51,387 nt of DNA, from contig MU006223.1 in the NCBI GenBank assembly GCA_010093685.1, positions 15,001-66,387 of the forward strand, read 5' to 3'. Below are positions 1 to 10,642 of the stretch, piece after piece. This DNA comes from Ophiobolus disseminans. Taxonomy: Eukaryota; Ascomycota; Dothideomycetes; Pleosporales; Phaeosphaeriaceae. The position numbers were made by a program, and so were the translations under genes. A model generated the notes under the pieces. That model did no database searches. It had not been told where the DNA came from and was given only the letters and a program-made list of their open reading frames with translations. How positions within the stretch are numbered: position 1 is the stretch's first letter; each line of letters begins with the position of its first letter.

Positions 1-2318
1 GAGCAGCAGCTTCACTATCGCCTCGTGGCCTCCAGCTGAAGCCGCGTGGAGTGCGTTGCCGTAGTATCCACCCTGCGCGTTGACCTCGGCGCCCTTGTCA
101 AGCAGCAGCTTAGTCATCTCATAGTGGCCATGTTTCGCTGCGTACAGCAGCGACTGTTCACCACGGCTGTTTTGCGCATTAACCGTCTGCACTGCGTCTC
201 TCCCTTCTATGCGCAGATACCTCTTTGCTGCCTCACATAGTCCGAAGCGTGCTGCCCAGTGTAGACCTGTGAAAGCTGGATAATTCTTACTGTACTTTCG
301 GTACTTGTAGCTTGGTACGCATAACACTTGTGTAGCGCATGCAAGCAGACCATCATGGGCAAGGAACAAAAGGACTGCGTCAGCGACCTCAGCTTCAACA
401 CATCTTGCATGTTCGCCACAGTATCTGGCTGCGTAGTCTAGGAATTCATGCTGACGCAGCCTCTCTTCGAAGTCTTTGTCAGTGGCACAGCTACCGCTCT
501 CGAACACGCTGAACGATAGGTAAGTTAGACACGTCTTAGCTATAAGCAACTGCGCAGCTGGGTTGAAGTAAGAGCTCGTACGCTCGAAGTACTCTTGCGT
601 GGTGTAGTGTACGAGACGGATGACTGCGATCTCTTGGTCGACTACGACAAGACCAGCGCATACGGACACTAGGTCTTCCACGTCGGGTTTGTTTTCTGGA
701 TCAAGTTCGGTTTCGTCAGACTCGACTGCTAAGGCACAGCAGATCTCAGCAGTGGTGAGCGGTCGCTTCGCAAAAGTAATCCACGACAGAGTAGCTTTAG
801 CTAGTTTGCGATCATTGTCTAATTGGCCTTCGATCCTCTGAAGGGCGCCGCTATATGCGCTGTTGAGCGCGGCTGCGCCCTTCTTGAGGTTAGCGAGCGT
901 CAACTTGACCTCTTTTAGCTTCCTTTTGTCTAATAGGGAGTCTGTGTGTAGGCGAGCTAGAAGGAACCTAAAAGGTGTAAGTTTGCAACATTGCTCAGCC
1001 AAGAAAAGCGACTTACATGCCATCCACAGCCTCTACTATTTTTTTCTGCACCAAGTCCTGCAGTGCAACATCGCGTTGAATGCATACAGGCAGCCGGTGT
1101 ATTTGACCAACCACGAACTGCTTGACGTCCTCATCGCTAGCCTCTACTTCTAGCCTCAATGCTGGCTTAAAAGCGTCCTCGACATCTGGCACAAACCGCG
1201 AGGTAACCATTAATCGCACATCCGCTCCCTTTTGTAGATCGAGGAGCTTGGTGCATAGCTGTCGGCGTGTCTCATTCTGACACTCGTCTAGCGCATCAAC
1301 GACTATATGAACGTACGGATACTGTGCGAGCACATCTCGAAGAGCGCTGAACGTATCGTCGAGCGATGGCCTGGTTCCGCGGCTAGCGTGTTTGTCATGC
1401 AACCGTTCTACAGAATCGAGCGCTGATGGTCGGCCCTGACCTAGCTGCTTGAGGATGGCTGCAAGTATGCTGACAGTGTCTTGGTCTGCTTGGGATTTGT
1501 AGTTGCAGTAGACATACGCGACTCCATATGCGCTGTTCTGCGCTGAGTTCAAAAGAAAGTCGATTGCGATAGCTGCAACCATAGTCTTGCCAGCTCCTGG
1601 GATTCCCGGGCAGAAGAGAGTAGCCTTGGCCTTGCTAAGCCATCGTGCTACTTCAGGTGCGTCTAGAAACCATTGGCCTGTCCCTCCTTGTCTGCGCTTT
1701 ATGATGTCCGATTGTTGAGTGGGATAATCACTAGACGATATCCATTTTAGTATGATGTGTTGACTGGCTGTGACTTGCTCGTGCTGGACCTTGTCAACAG
1801 CAGATTGGATAGCGGATACGTGCGTACGAATCGAGTCAGTATTGGCTTTGATAGCTTGGGAGATTTTGCTTGTACATATAAGCTTAGTTGCTGTACAGTG
1901 CCAGTGCAGTAACTTACAACTGATCCATTTGTAATGCAATTTTTATCAGTGTCTTGAGCCGCTCCATCCGAGCCAAAATAGCATCCACCTCTTCCTTCTT
2001 GAACTTCCAGATCAATGCATTCTTCAGTCGACCTCCGTCTGTCATCTTTGTGTGCAGAGTTTCCAGCGCTTGCTTGAACTGGTCAAGTGGGCCGTTCTTG
2101 ACTGCAAGGGCTTGAACCTCATTGAACCATGGCTGGTGGGCATGACCCTCTTCCAGTCGAAAGCGCAAGTTTGTCAGGAGGTTGTGAATATTGCTAGCTT
2201 CAATTGCGCACTGTGCCTGGCCCTTAGAGGCATCATTGACGTCGTTTAGGTAGGCAAGGACCTTAGCTGAGAGCTGGAGGATAGCGATGACGCTGGCTGT
2301 GGCACTTAGCGGATCCAT
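1..2318 (-). CDS. NLR (STAND) protein: HeLo-like N domain, NACHT ATPase, ankyrin repeats; 3' end outside window
   Basis: A fungal NOD-like receptor of the kind used in non-self recognition and regulated cell death. I join three exons: 2318-1918, 1868-1017 and 967-1, with two 49-nt introns (GTAAGT donors, AG acceptors). The joined frame stays open for 740 codons and leaves the window. Residues 1-130 match the fungal N-terminal domain of STAND proteins (start MDPLSATASV). The NACHT P-loop GIPGAGKT is at about 222-229, and the Walker B-like stretch VVDALDEC follows at about 323-330. A winged-helix-like region comes next, and the last 100 residues contain ankyrin repeats (GLHWAARFG, LLYAAKHGHYEM, ALHAASAGGHEAIVKLLL). 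The second intron begins inside an ATG|TAA, so unspliced reading would stop there. No disabling mutation is visible. Confidence in the family is high; the ligand and the C-terminal length are unknown. Confidence 0.9.
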
Positions 2319-2870
2319 GTCGGAAGGGTGCGACTGCTAATTGCAGGTATGTGCGAGAAGAGTTTTGTGTACAAGGTAACATCGTCAACGTTCGACCAGG
2401 CTGAAGAGCGCACGGCTTTAGTGAGGCTGAGCGGCGGCCGCATCTTATCGATAAGGTCGCAACTTATGTCTCGCGAGCCGCTAACGCCAAGGGACACCTC
2501 GCGCACACAGACACCGTGCGCACAAGAACACCACATCTGCCTACCCACACAAATGAGGCTATTGAGCCGCACCACAACGCTGTATACAGATATAATTCTA
2601 CAGTACTAGTAAATAGAGCCTTGCGAACAATTTATACTACCTAAATCTTGATGGTTTGTTGACGTTGCGACCTAATCGGGTTTGGCGTGGTGCCGTTCGA
2701 CTGTACCATGCACTACACCGCCCACTGCACCACCCACACTACGCTTCTGCTTCTTTTTGGGCTTATTTAGTGCTATCCCAGGGCGCGAAGTGCACTCAGA
2801 TCTAGGTGCAGTTTTGATGTTAGGGATAGTAACTACGCGTATAGGCGGCATATTGTGTCACGTAGCCCGC
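2319..2870. other. Intergenic: NLR upstream region and unassigned sequence
   Basis: This stretch holds the upstream region of the NLR and about 200 bp next to the LTR. On the minus strand, about 2862-2675 reads as a short open stretch ending in a Lys/Gly-rich tail, but it has no start codon and I do not recognise it. I see no RNA gene or clear promoter element. Confidence 0.4.
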
Positions 2871-3078
2871 TGTAAGAGGTTAGACCTCTGTTGTCCTCAG
2901 TGGATACACTTTGGTGGAATCTTCGGAGCTTCATCGGCGCTCTAGGAATCTCTAGAAGCTTCTCGAAGACAACACTGCGAGACACATATAAACTCAACAC
3001 GAGCGTAGGGTAGTTTCTCCATCGAATTCATCTCTGTTCAACCTTGCCTTCCTGCTGTCTTCAGCCTGGCCCCTTACA
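2871..3078 (+). mobile_element. Solo LTR, related to the Gypsy LTR at 40365-40663
   Basis: The 208-bp segment starts TGTAAGAGGTTAGACCTCTG and ends with GGCCCCTTACA, so it has TG...CA ends and 5-bp inverted termini (TGTAA/TTACA). Both ends match the reverse complement of the LTR at 40365-40663. There the orientation is set by a polypurine tract, so the sense of this copy is the plus strand. The middle is shorter and diverged. It interrupts the helicase gene immediately after the motif GMGVNVP. The flanks (GTGCC and GCGGG read on the minus strand) are not a target duplication, and no helicase sequence resumes beyond it, so a deletion or LTR-LTR recombination probably removed the gene end. Confidence 0.75.
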
Positions 3079-5662
3079 GGCACGTTGACGCCCATGCCCA
3101 ACGCGCTGGTGGCGACGATAATGCGCTGCCTACCGTCCATGAACAGCTCCAGCATGCCTGCCTTGCCGATGGCGTTGTGGTGGTATGCCTGGCAGCCAAG
3201 CTTCTCTGCCAATGCCTTGACCTTGGGCACTGAGTTGCCGTATACTACAATCTTGCCGTCCTTGTACTTCTTTAGCTTCCGCCGCACCATAGCCAACACG
3301 GTGGCCTCCACCTCCTGCTTCTTTGTCCTCTGGCCTATCTGCTAACGTGATAAGCCACGTTTGTCCGCGTTATTGGGGCGCGGAACATCTTGACCTTCTC
3401 TGGATCAAAATGCATGCAGCGGAACAACTCTTGCTCCTTGCTAGGTGGTAACGTAGCTGTCAACAAGACCATCTGCGTCTCCGCGGCTACCAGCCTGCCT
3501 AGCTGCTGCATCTGCTTGCGGAACGTGTACTGCCGACTCAACACGATATGGCACTCGTCGATAACAATCCGGTCTAGCTGCCGCGTTGCTTGAAGCCGGT
3601 TCAAAAACGTCGCAAATGCCTCTCCTACTGCTGACTTGGGCGTGACCAACACTACGGCGGCGGCGTCGGGTGGATGGTAGCTCTCCCACTGTACACACAA
3701 TATCCCCAGCTGAGTGCACTAATGTTTCATGTCGCTGCGTAACGCGATTAATGGCACAACAACAATGGTGGTGCCGCCTTGCTCTGCAAACGCTGGCACC
3801 ATGAACAACAAGCTCTTGCCTCCACCAGTGGGTATCACGGCTACAATGGGACTCTCGCCTGCTGCAATGGCCTTAATGGGCTCCTTCTGCATCTTGCGGA
3901 TCTCGGCCTGGTTGCCCATCATCCGCTTTAGCTGCTTGCTTGCGTCCATCTTCCTCAGCCGCTGCCACCAATCGATCCTTGCCTCGTCCGCCTCGCTCTC
4001 GAACGGCGCCCGCTTCCGCTTCCTGCTCTTTTTGCTGTCGTTGTCTGTCTGGAAGCCCAAAAATTGATGCCAGTCGGTGCTGGACGCCCGGAACTGCTGC
4101 CGCTTGTTGGCTTTGGCGCCTGCCTGCTCCATGATCCCTCGCGCGTACACCAGCCCGGCAACGTGCAACGTATGCCCAGCCTGCTTGTCGGCAATGAACG
4201 CTTCTGCTGTGTCCTCGTTTCCCTCCCTGTTCTTGCTCTTGTTGGCCTGGAACGCGGTGGATCCACGCAAAAATCGCCGGCTGATGCCAATTGCCATCTT
4301 GCAGTACCTGGCAATTGTCCATTCCTGGCCCATGGCAATTCGGCTTTCGCGCTTCAATGCCTCGCGGAGTTGGTCCGTGGTCCACTTGCGGCCGTTGGGG
4401 TCAGCTGGCCACATATGGGACAACACCGCGTCCTTCTGCCACACCAACGCCTCGAGCTGCTGCTGGAACGGCAACACCAGCCATAAATACCACACCACTA
4501 GCTCGCCCACCTTGCGCGGCAAATACCGGTGGATGATCTTGACGTTGCCGCTGACATTGTAGCCCTTGTGATACCGCGTAACAAACACCACCATGCCGTC
4601 CTCGATGAATATGTTGCGGTGGCCGCCCTGCACCGTGTTGCTGTACCGGACGCTCAATATCTCCGGCCCTCGCGCGGGCTGCCCACCGCTAATATGCATT
4701 AACACGGCCAGCTTCTCGCGGAACTCAACCACACGATCCATGTACCGCTCCACTGCCTGCCGGTCTACCCCTGACTGGCTTCCGGGCTTCATGAACCGGC
4801 TACAGATGTTGGCGTCCTGACCTACCCGCTCAAACAGCCACCTTTCGCCGTCAACAGGCATCCGCGTGCGCTGGTCCTCCAAAAAGTTCCATCCTGGCCG
4901 CTCGTTGGTTGGGTTATCGCGGATGCTCTCCCATGGGACGCTGGGGACGGACTCTGCCGCCTGATTGCCAAACAACAGCTCCTTAGTTAACAGCCGCCGG
5001 CTCTCGCTTGCGAGCCCGTGGACCACGCCGCGGAACTGCGCCATGCTGAAGTGCAGCTCCTTGTACAGCAACTCATCGCCTGACCACTCCACATGCCCGC
5101 GCAATGTGGTGTTGTACTGGATCTTCAGCCCGTACGTCCGCAGATCCTGCATCCACTGCATTGGCCCATGGCTACCGCGCACCATGAATTGGTCCATCAT
5201 CTGCTGCACGAATTGCAAACATCCCTTTGGGCGGCGGCGTAGCCTGGCGCTGGGGCCGCTCTCATACGCGCTGTTGTTATCATTGTCTGTCTCCTCGCCG
5301 CTATCATGCGGATCTGGCAGATCCCCACCTGACAGCTCAAGCCCTTGCTGCACTACCATGAACTGCGCCGTCTTGATTACAGCTGACAATATTGGCGGAT
5401 ACTGCTCTGGCCCCTTCCAGTCCTCCTCTTTGACGCCCAGCACTGCCAGCGCGCACACCAACGGGCTGTTGTACTCTTGGCGGGTGATGCGGTGGTTGAG
5501 CAACGCAATACAAAACTCCAGGCACGCTTTCTGGATCCTGGATAACTTCTCTGGCCTGGCGCTTGCGGCGCTTTGATCGGGTGCTGCCTCTGTCGCCTGA
5601 TCCGTCTTGTCAACCTCCATCTCATTGTCCATCTCCAGCTCATCGTCCATCTCCTCATCCAT
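3079..5662 (-). pseudogene. RecQ-like (telomere-linked type) transposon helicase, broken and truncated
   Basis: The product would be a superfamily 2 DNA helicase fused to a long N-terminal region, the architecture of fungal TLH/RecQ-like helicases often found in subtelomeres and mobile elements. The first open block (5662-3722, 647 aa) starts with an acidic Asp/Glu/Met tract. It then has a large uncharacterised region with the motif ARGPEILSVRYSN, a basic KKSRKRKR patch and helicase motif I (IPTGGGKSLL, about residues 610-619). A TAG at 3719-3721 interrupts the frame, which then continues through the DEAH-type box (IVIDECHIVLS) and motif III (LLTATLPP). A frameshift near 3335 moves motif IV-V (KIVVYGN, IVATSALGMGVNVP) to another frame. 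The gene then ends at the LTR, so motif VI is missing. It is divergent from the gene at 5794 with only about 130 bp between them. Confidence 0.85.
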
Positions 5663-5793
5663 CTCCTCATCTGTCTCTGCGGCTTCTGCTGCTGCTGTCC
5701 TTCTGCGTGACTTTCATATAGATCCCATACAAACATTGCTTACATTACACTATCTTCTCCCTCTTCATTCCAACTTTATTTTATTGCCCTACT
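5663..5793. promoter_or_regulatory. Short bidirectional promoter of the helicase element
   Basis: The 131 bp between the helicase start and the partner gene start are pyrimidine-rich on the plus strand (CTTCTCCCTCTTCATTCC just upstream of ATG 5794). They are the only space available for both promoters. No TATA box is obvious. Confidence 0.45.
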
Positions 5794-7507
5794 ATGGCTC
5801 CACTATCTTGGGATACTCTGCTGACGGATGCTGCAGCCCAGTTGGATGGTGGTGCACGCAGCTTCCCCTCAGGCACTTGCGTCCCTACATACGAGCCACC
5901 CAACGCCGACTACGAGCGCGTGTTCTTTGACAGGCGATCCTAGCAGCCTAGGGCTCCGCACCAGGTTCGCTGTGCAGGTTGGATTCTGCCAGGCCTTGAC
6001 AGCAGCGTGCAGAAACCCATCTTTGTGTCGCATTCGTTGGTGGGCGCTATCTGGTTGGTACGCGAAACCCTCCCCTTAGACGCCGTGCCAGACAGCGTCT
6101 GGGAGCGCCTTGTCCAGGCGGCCTACCGACTTGCCAACGGAGGCGGAAGCCGTACGCCATCACCGACAGCCTGGTCTGAGTGCGTTCTGTTGCCAGAATC
6201 CGCTCCTTTGCAGAAGCGGGCTGGTTCTCCTCTAGAGGCGCCATCGCCCAAGCGCACACGGCGACCTAGTTCAGAGCCTACTGAGGTCGACAGTGCTGCC
6301 GAGGCGGACAGTACTGCTGAGGCGGACAATGCTACTGAGGATGTCGACGAAGCGCAACCCAAACCGCCTGCCAAACAAGCTGCCTACACCAATAACACCA
6401 TGAAGGCGGAGAAGCGGCGGATCCAGAGGCAAAATGCTAGGCAGGAGCAGAAGCGGTATGAACTGGGCTTGCTTGCGCCGGTAGCGGGCAACAAGGTGCC
6501 ACCCCGCAAGCGAGCTGCCTACACATCTATCCCCCAACAAGACCCTAGTGGCCTGGATCATCAAGCAGCCATACACCAACAACGCCGACTTTTTTACGGG
6601 TGCCAGAACGCCTTACTATACAGCGTCCTCATTGCTTGAAAAAGCCCGCGCAATGGGCAATGCATTGTCGCTGGTCTACGCTGCCTAGTTCCTACAAGCC
6701 TGGCGCAAGCAAGGCACCTTCCTCCGCCCCGAGTCTAATCCCATCATAGCGAGCCAGGACACCAGCAGCGTGCAAGCGGCGGTGCGTAATGGACGAGCTG
6801 TCGATGCAGTAGAGGGTGCTTTTTGTGCGGCCTAGGAAAAGTGCAACCAGTCTGAACTTGCGCTGGCTACCGCCCATATTGGGTATTGTTGGGGGTTTGC
6901 GCTGCTAGGACAGGCCTACACCCACAAGATCGAACGAATTCGGGAGAAGGACAAGGCAACGCTAGCTAGTGCACATGGTCGCGGCGGTCGGGGCATGGTC
7001 CGTGAAGAAGCAGCCGACGACTTGCTAGCCTTGGTGTGCCCCAACCCAACGCCCAACAACAGGCGACTCTTCAAAGCACGTGTGATGCGAGGAATGCGCT
7101 GGTACAAGATGGGCCAGGCTCTTGGCTGGGGTAGTTTCTGCTTAGTCCCGCACAACGTCATTTCAAATAGTTGGGTAGAGTACCCCCTGCGCATCCCCGA
7201 GTTTGATGTGTGGTTGGAGCTGGCGAGAAAGGTGAACCCCAATGTCGTCAAGGCAGCGCAGGTTCTCGATACCTGGCTAGAGCCCGATGGTATCGCTGGC
7301 GGCGCTATTAGTGACAAGGCGCCTCTTGGTATCAAAGCTGCGCCAAATCTGCCCATCTTTGAGATTGAAGAGGTCCAGGACAGCGAGGACAGTGGAGACG
7401 ACAGCGAAGGCACAGACGCGTCGCAGCTGTTTGTGTCCTCAAGACAGCGAACGCGTATGCCGCAGCTCCGCCAGGCATCTTTGTTAGAGTTATTTCATCC
7501 TGTTTAG
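5794..7507 (+). pseudogene. Divergent partner gene of the helicase element, unknown function, inactivated
   Basis: Reading starts at ATG 5794 (MAPLSWDTLL) and continues for roughly 570 codons. It is interrupted by TAG at 5941-5943, 6686-6688 and 6833-6835, and by a +1 frame change between about 6540 and 6600. The N half contains repeated EADSTAEADN-like acidic units and a KRAAYT/KQAAYTNN-like duplicated phrase flanking a basic segment. The C half carries conserved-looking hydrophobic sequence (MRWYKMGQALGWGSF) and an acidic tail (QDSEDSGDDSEGTD). I do not recognise a catalytic domain. The tight head-to-head arrangement with the helicase suggests that both genes belong to one mobile element. 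All internal stops are TAG, as expected from CAG or TGG codons hit by C-to-T or G-to-A change. Confidence 0.6.
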
Positions 7508-7984
7508 TCTGGTTTAGTTGATTCAAGACGGATTGCCTAATAATATTCTGTGATTTAGAACCATCATTAATTCGAAAGGTTTCACCCCTCCACCCTCACA
7601 TGTCGCATCTAGAAATGGACAACGGCATTCAATTCCTAGCTCTTTTCTGCGTATTTTTGTATCTCTTTGTATCTTTTTTTCGGGTTGTGGGGTGTACCCA
7701 TGTTCGTGAGCTCAGCGCTGCTAGGTACGCTGTTCTGCAGCATCTTTCGCAGTTTTGATGTTGCGGCCGGTGCGCACAGATTTTCGACCAAAACTTGTCA
7801 ACTGCACAGCGCTGCAACTCTATAGCGCTACCATTGATTCTGCTAGAACTTGCGGCGGAGAATTGACAAGTGGTTGCTGCAGATTCTGCTGAAGTTGCAT
7901 CAGTTTTGGAGCAATATTGAACAATGGTTTTGTGAGAGCTAGTAATCCATACGCATAAGGGAGAAGTTGAGGGTTGTACTGGTG
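7508..7984. other. Intergenic, no convincing gene
   Basis: No conserved coding signal is visible. A minus-strand open frame covers 8303-7629, but it runs through LTR-related DNA and I reject it as a gene. A possible LTR start (TGTCAACTGC) lies at 7796. Confidence 0.4.
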
Positions 7985-8107
7985 TTGTATTGTATGAAGC
8001 TACGAACAATAGATATACGTAAGTGGCTGTGGCCAGCGCTAGTACAAATGTGGGTAGTCGCATCTCGCTACCGTAAAGTGAGGCAAGAGAGACTCTAAAC
8101 CGTGACA
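7985..8107 (+). repeat. Copia-like LTR 3' part, related to the LTR end at 21880-21993
   Basis: About 100 bp match the end of the LTR at 21716-21993. Shared blocks in the same order are the GGTAGTCGCA...CTCGYTACC stretch, the AGGCA(G/A)GAGA stretch and the terminal ACCGTGACA. The match ends at TGACA (8107), which pairs with the TGTCA start of that family. The 5' half is too diverged for a sure start; 7796 is a candidate. Confidence 0.55.
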
Positions 8108-8208
8108 GGTTTCGACTTTGAGTGAGCAAAGGTTTCAACTCGACTGTACGTGCGGGCGCTAAAAATTTTGGTGGGAAAGCAAAGGTTTGCAGTCGGAACC
8201 TTTGTAGA

Positions 8209-8395
8209 ATACATGTTAGGTTTCTTGTAAATCCTGGACCAATCCACCTCTCTGAAATCAAGCACGTGTGGCAATACCTGTATGGTACTAGATACCTTGC
8301 CATTAGTGCTCAAGGGGGTGAGCCTACTCAGACCTATGCCACCAAGATTGACTCAACAACTCCAACTCCCACCTTCTTTGGTGCTGCTGATGCAT
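8209..8395 (+). pseudogene. Ty1/Copia polymerase fragment (RT C-terminus/RNase H N-terminus)
   Basis: The plus-strand frame contains IHLSEIKHVWQYLYGTRYLA followed by a Thr/Pro-rich stretch ending FFGAADA. This fits the Copia connection region (NP..H..A.KH..RYL.GT) that precedes RNase H. It breaks off where the usual FADD.ETRRS block should follow; that block is instead present in the other Copia fragment at 21139. The fragment follows an LTR end at 8107, so it looks like an internally deleted element. Confidence 0.5.
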
Positions 8396-8445
8396 TATTG
8401 CTGCGAAGCAGTATTCTATAGCCGTGTTCAGTTACAAAAAGCACC

Positions 8446-8547
8446 AACGCTGATTGGCTCTGAATACGAACGCTGATTGGCTTAAAAGCTGTGGACATCA
8501 CATGACGTACAGACGCTGATTGGCTAAGACTTTGTGGACATCACGTG
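8446..8547. promoter_or_regulatory. Cluster of CCAAT-type repeats and E-box-like motifs
   Basis: The 12-bp block ACGCTGATTGGC occurs at 8447, 8470 and 8512 (with A or G before it) and contains an inverted CCAAT box each time. TGTGGACATCAC followed by (A/G)TGA occurs twice (8490 and 8532), giving a CACGTG-like core in the second copy. The composition resembles a fungal promoter array, but no clear gene follows, so it could also be a transposon end. Confidence 0.35.
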
Positions 8548-8662
8548 AAGGGCGCACGTGAGGAACACCAAAGTTTCAGAACACATTCCCGCCATGTGCA
8601 GCAGCAACACGACACCAAATTTGACGCTGCGTACCTAGAAACAACATAATGCAAACAACAAG

Positions 8663-8711
8663 AAGCCCACCGCAGGTGTAAGGGGGGTCTAGGGGGTCTC
8701 CCCTGGTATTG
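8663..8711. repeat. 49-bp GC-rich repeat, copy 1, with hairpin
   Basis: This is a 49-bp block starting AAGCCCACCGCAGGTGT and ending CTCCCCTGGTATTG. It is repeated at 9028-9076 with only two differences. The 3' part is self-complementary in copy 2 (CCAGGGG, loop GTCT, CCCCTGG). It could be the end of a non-autonomous mobile element or an inserted palindromic element. Confidence 0.7.
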
Positions 8712-8918
8712 ACGGTAAGTACTCATTAATAGTTCAGACGAAAAGCGCAAAGCTAACACGAAAAGTCGCGTCATTGCGCCACTACCAACGCTAAAGCTTA
8801 ACAACTGCAACACCTTACAAAAGATCAAGACTACTGTCGCCATTGCCCATCTTATTGCGACCGCCCGCCTATCTCATCGCTACCGCCCGCCTAGCTCATC
8901 GCGACTGCCCGCACCATC

Positions 8919-9750
8919 ATGACGGCCCCTCTACGTTCAGCGCCCTCAAGGCCACCGATGGCCCTAACTTCCGCCCCTACAACTCCCGCCCCCACAACAC
9001 ACTTAGGAGGATTCAAAGGATAAGAACAAGCCCACCGCAGGTGTTAGGGGGGTCCAGGGGGTCTCCCCTGGTATTGGAGACAGGACAACTACTGATCTGG
9101 CGCGATTGTTCGAGAGGAAGGAGCAGGAGCAGGAAAATGAATTGGCCGAGGAGAGGGCGCCCAAGCAACAGAAGACAGCCCGCCGCCTTAGTTGGCAGGG
9201 CCCGCGGTCACTCGATGTTGAGTGCTCTCAAGCCTCAAGCCGGCCAGCGGTTCACCAAGGTAGCTACTAGTGCTTCTGTCAGTCGACCGTCCCTACTTCA
9301 CGCGACCAGCGACTAATGTATCGCAGCCGCAGTCGGAGAAGCTCACGGGCGGACGATACCTCACCGGCCAACAGCCCGCTATACAAAGACGACGACGACG
9401 AGCTCACCACTTCTCACATGGCTTGCTAAGCACATGCAATCTAGCTTCACGGCGGATGACGTAGCAGCACGGCTGCCGGTCTGTTGCAGGAGATCCTCCC
9501 TGGCATCCAATTGCTCCTCGACGAACTAAACCTAGAGCCAGAATCTCTGGCACAGGGTGACGCTTTCAACCTCTTCAAGAAGGACCAAACGGCGTACAAG
9601 AAGAGGGTGCGCAACATTGTCAAGGAGAGCCCCGCGCATGAGGGCAGATGGAAGGACATGCTATTTGGCTTCTTGAAGCACCGCAACAGCAGAGTAGCAA
9701 TTCGACCAGCGCAATCTCATCCTCAACACTTAACGTCATGCATCGTGTGA
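8919..9750 (+). pseudogene. Degraded coding region of unknown family
   Basis: Several plus-strand stretches look coding but lie in different frames. They are ATG 8919 with a Pro/Thr/Ala-rich start (MTAPLRSAPSRPPMALTSAP); after the 49-bp repeat, a charged helical stretch containing LARLFERKEQEQENELAEE; then an acidic patch with LYKDDDDELTTS; and 9481-9700 with LLQEILPGIQLLLDELNLEP and YKKRVRNIVKESPAHEGRW. The frame breaks and internal stops suggest one decayed gene into which the second 49-bp repeat was inserted. I do not recognise the family. Confidence 0.35.
9028..9076. repeat. 49-bp GC-rich repeat, copy 2, with hairpin
   Basis: This is the second copy of the block at 8663-8711, same orientation, differing at two positions. 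It interrupts the degraded coding region between a Pro/Thr-rich and a Glu-rich segment. The hairpin CCAGGGG-GTCT-CCCCTGG is perfect in this copy. Confidence 0.7.
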
Positions 9751-9822
9751 TCCACACCCTGTACATTAACTGCATTTAGACTCCTCTTTACTGCAGATGC
9801 GCCCGACGCGCCCGACGCGCAC

Positions 9823-9875
9823 GCCCATCCCCATCTCCACCTCCATCTCTATCTCCATCTCCACCTCCACCCCGA
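9823..9875. repeat. CATCTC/CACCTC hexanucleotide microsatellite
   Basis: The plus strand contains a run of hexamers (CATCTC, CACCTC, CATCTC, TATCTC) in tandem, preceded by CGCCCGACGCGCCCGACGCG. It is a simple-sequence tract of no evident function. Confidence 0.7.
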
Positions 9876-10358
9876 CTGCAACCTCGAACACTCTACGCAC
9901 AACAGCATCAGGCATCGGACATTAGACAGAGTTGTCTGCGCGGTAGTTAGACGAGATGCGCCCCCAGTAACTTGCTCTGGTGCGGTATAAGGCCTTCAAA
10001 GGTTCTTTTGCGCTATCACTTGCAGTCAGCCCATATGTCTGACCATATAGCTCTCTTTGATGGACGACGTCCTGTATGCCAAACGGAGCTATCGCTGAGG
10101 TGCCGTCCGCTGACGTATCGTCCACTGAGGTATCATCCCGTCCTCCAGAAGCCCTGGTTTCGTCTCATTTCACGTCGCTTCAAGCTTGCACGTGCGACGG
10201 CACCGCTGCAAATTCGCTAAGTCGTACAGCTCCTTATTGTTCACCCTCACCTGACCCACACAATCTGCACGTCGGACCCACACTAGCTGCCCGTGCACCG
10301 GCAGTCAGATGTCCTCATCGTTCACCATCCCAATCACTTCATCGCGCCGCCTGAGAAC
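9876..10358. other. Intergenic, no convincing gene
   Basis: I see only short open frames without conserved motifs on either strand. Confidence 0.4.
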
Positions 10359-10642
10359 TATATAAAGAGCTTATCCCCTGTCCCCTTAATACCAACCACC
10401 TTCGACGGTACAACAACTTCAACAACAACGAGAGGCAAGGCCATTGTTGAATGAGCTCCCCTCCAGCTCCAACAACCCTCGCAATATTGCCCTCAACAGA
10501 ACCTTCACCTTGCTCACTTGATTCTATTGCCTTCTCCGAATACCGCAAATCAACTGAGACAGCCTTGTGCGAAAGCCTTGCGCTGGCGGTGTCAAGAAGT
10601 ACCATTGAGGTGCCTTTCCCTTGCGATCCATTCCCATCATAG
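10359..10642 (+). CDS. Possible small or truncated ORF (63 aa) behind a TATA box
   Basis: TATATAAAG (10359-10367) lies 84 nt upstream of ATG 10451, which opens a 63-aa frame ending at 10642. The product is Ser/Pro/Thr-rich (start MSSPPAPTTL) with no recognised motif. In this repeat-rich setting it could be the surviving 5' end of a transposase gene, since the sequence after it has no continuing frame. Promoter spacing is the only positive evidence. Confidence 0.25.

Noticed and set aside
7629..8303. 224-aa open frame on the minus strand
   Set aside because: It crosses the LTR-related segment and the antisense of a Copia fragment, has no family motif, and lacks the composition of a conserved protein.
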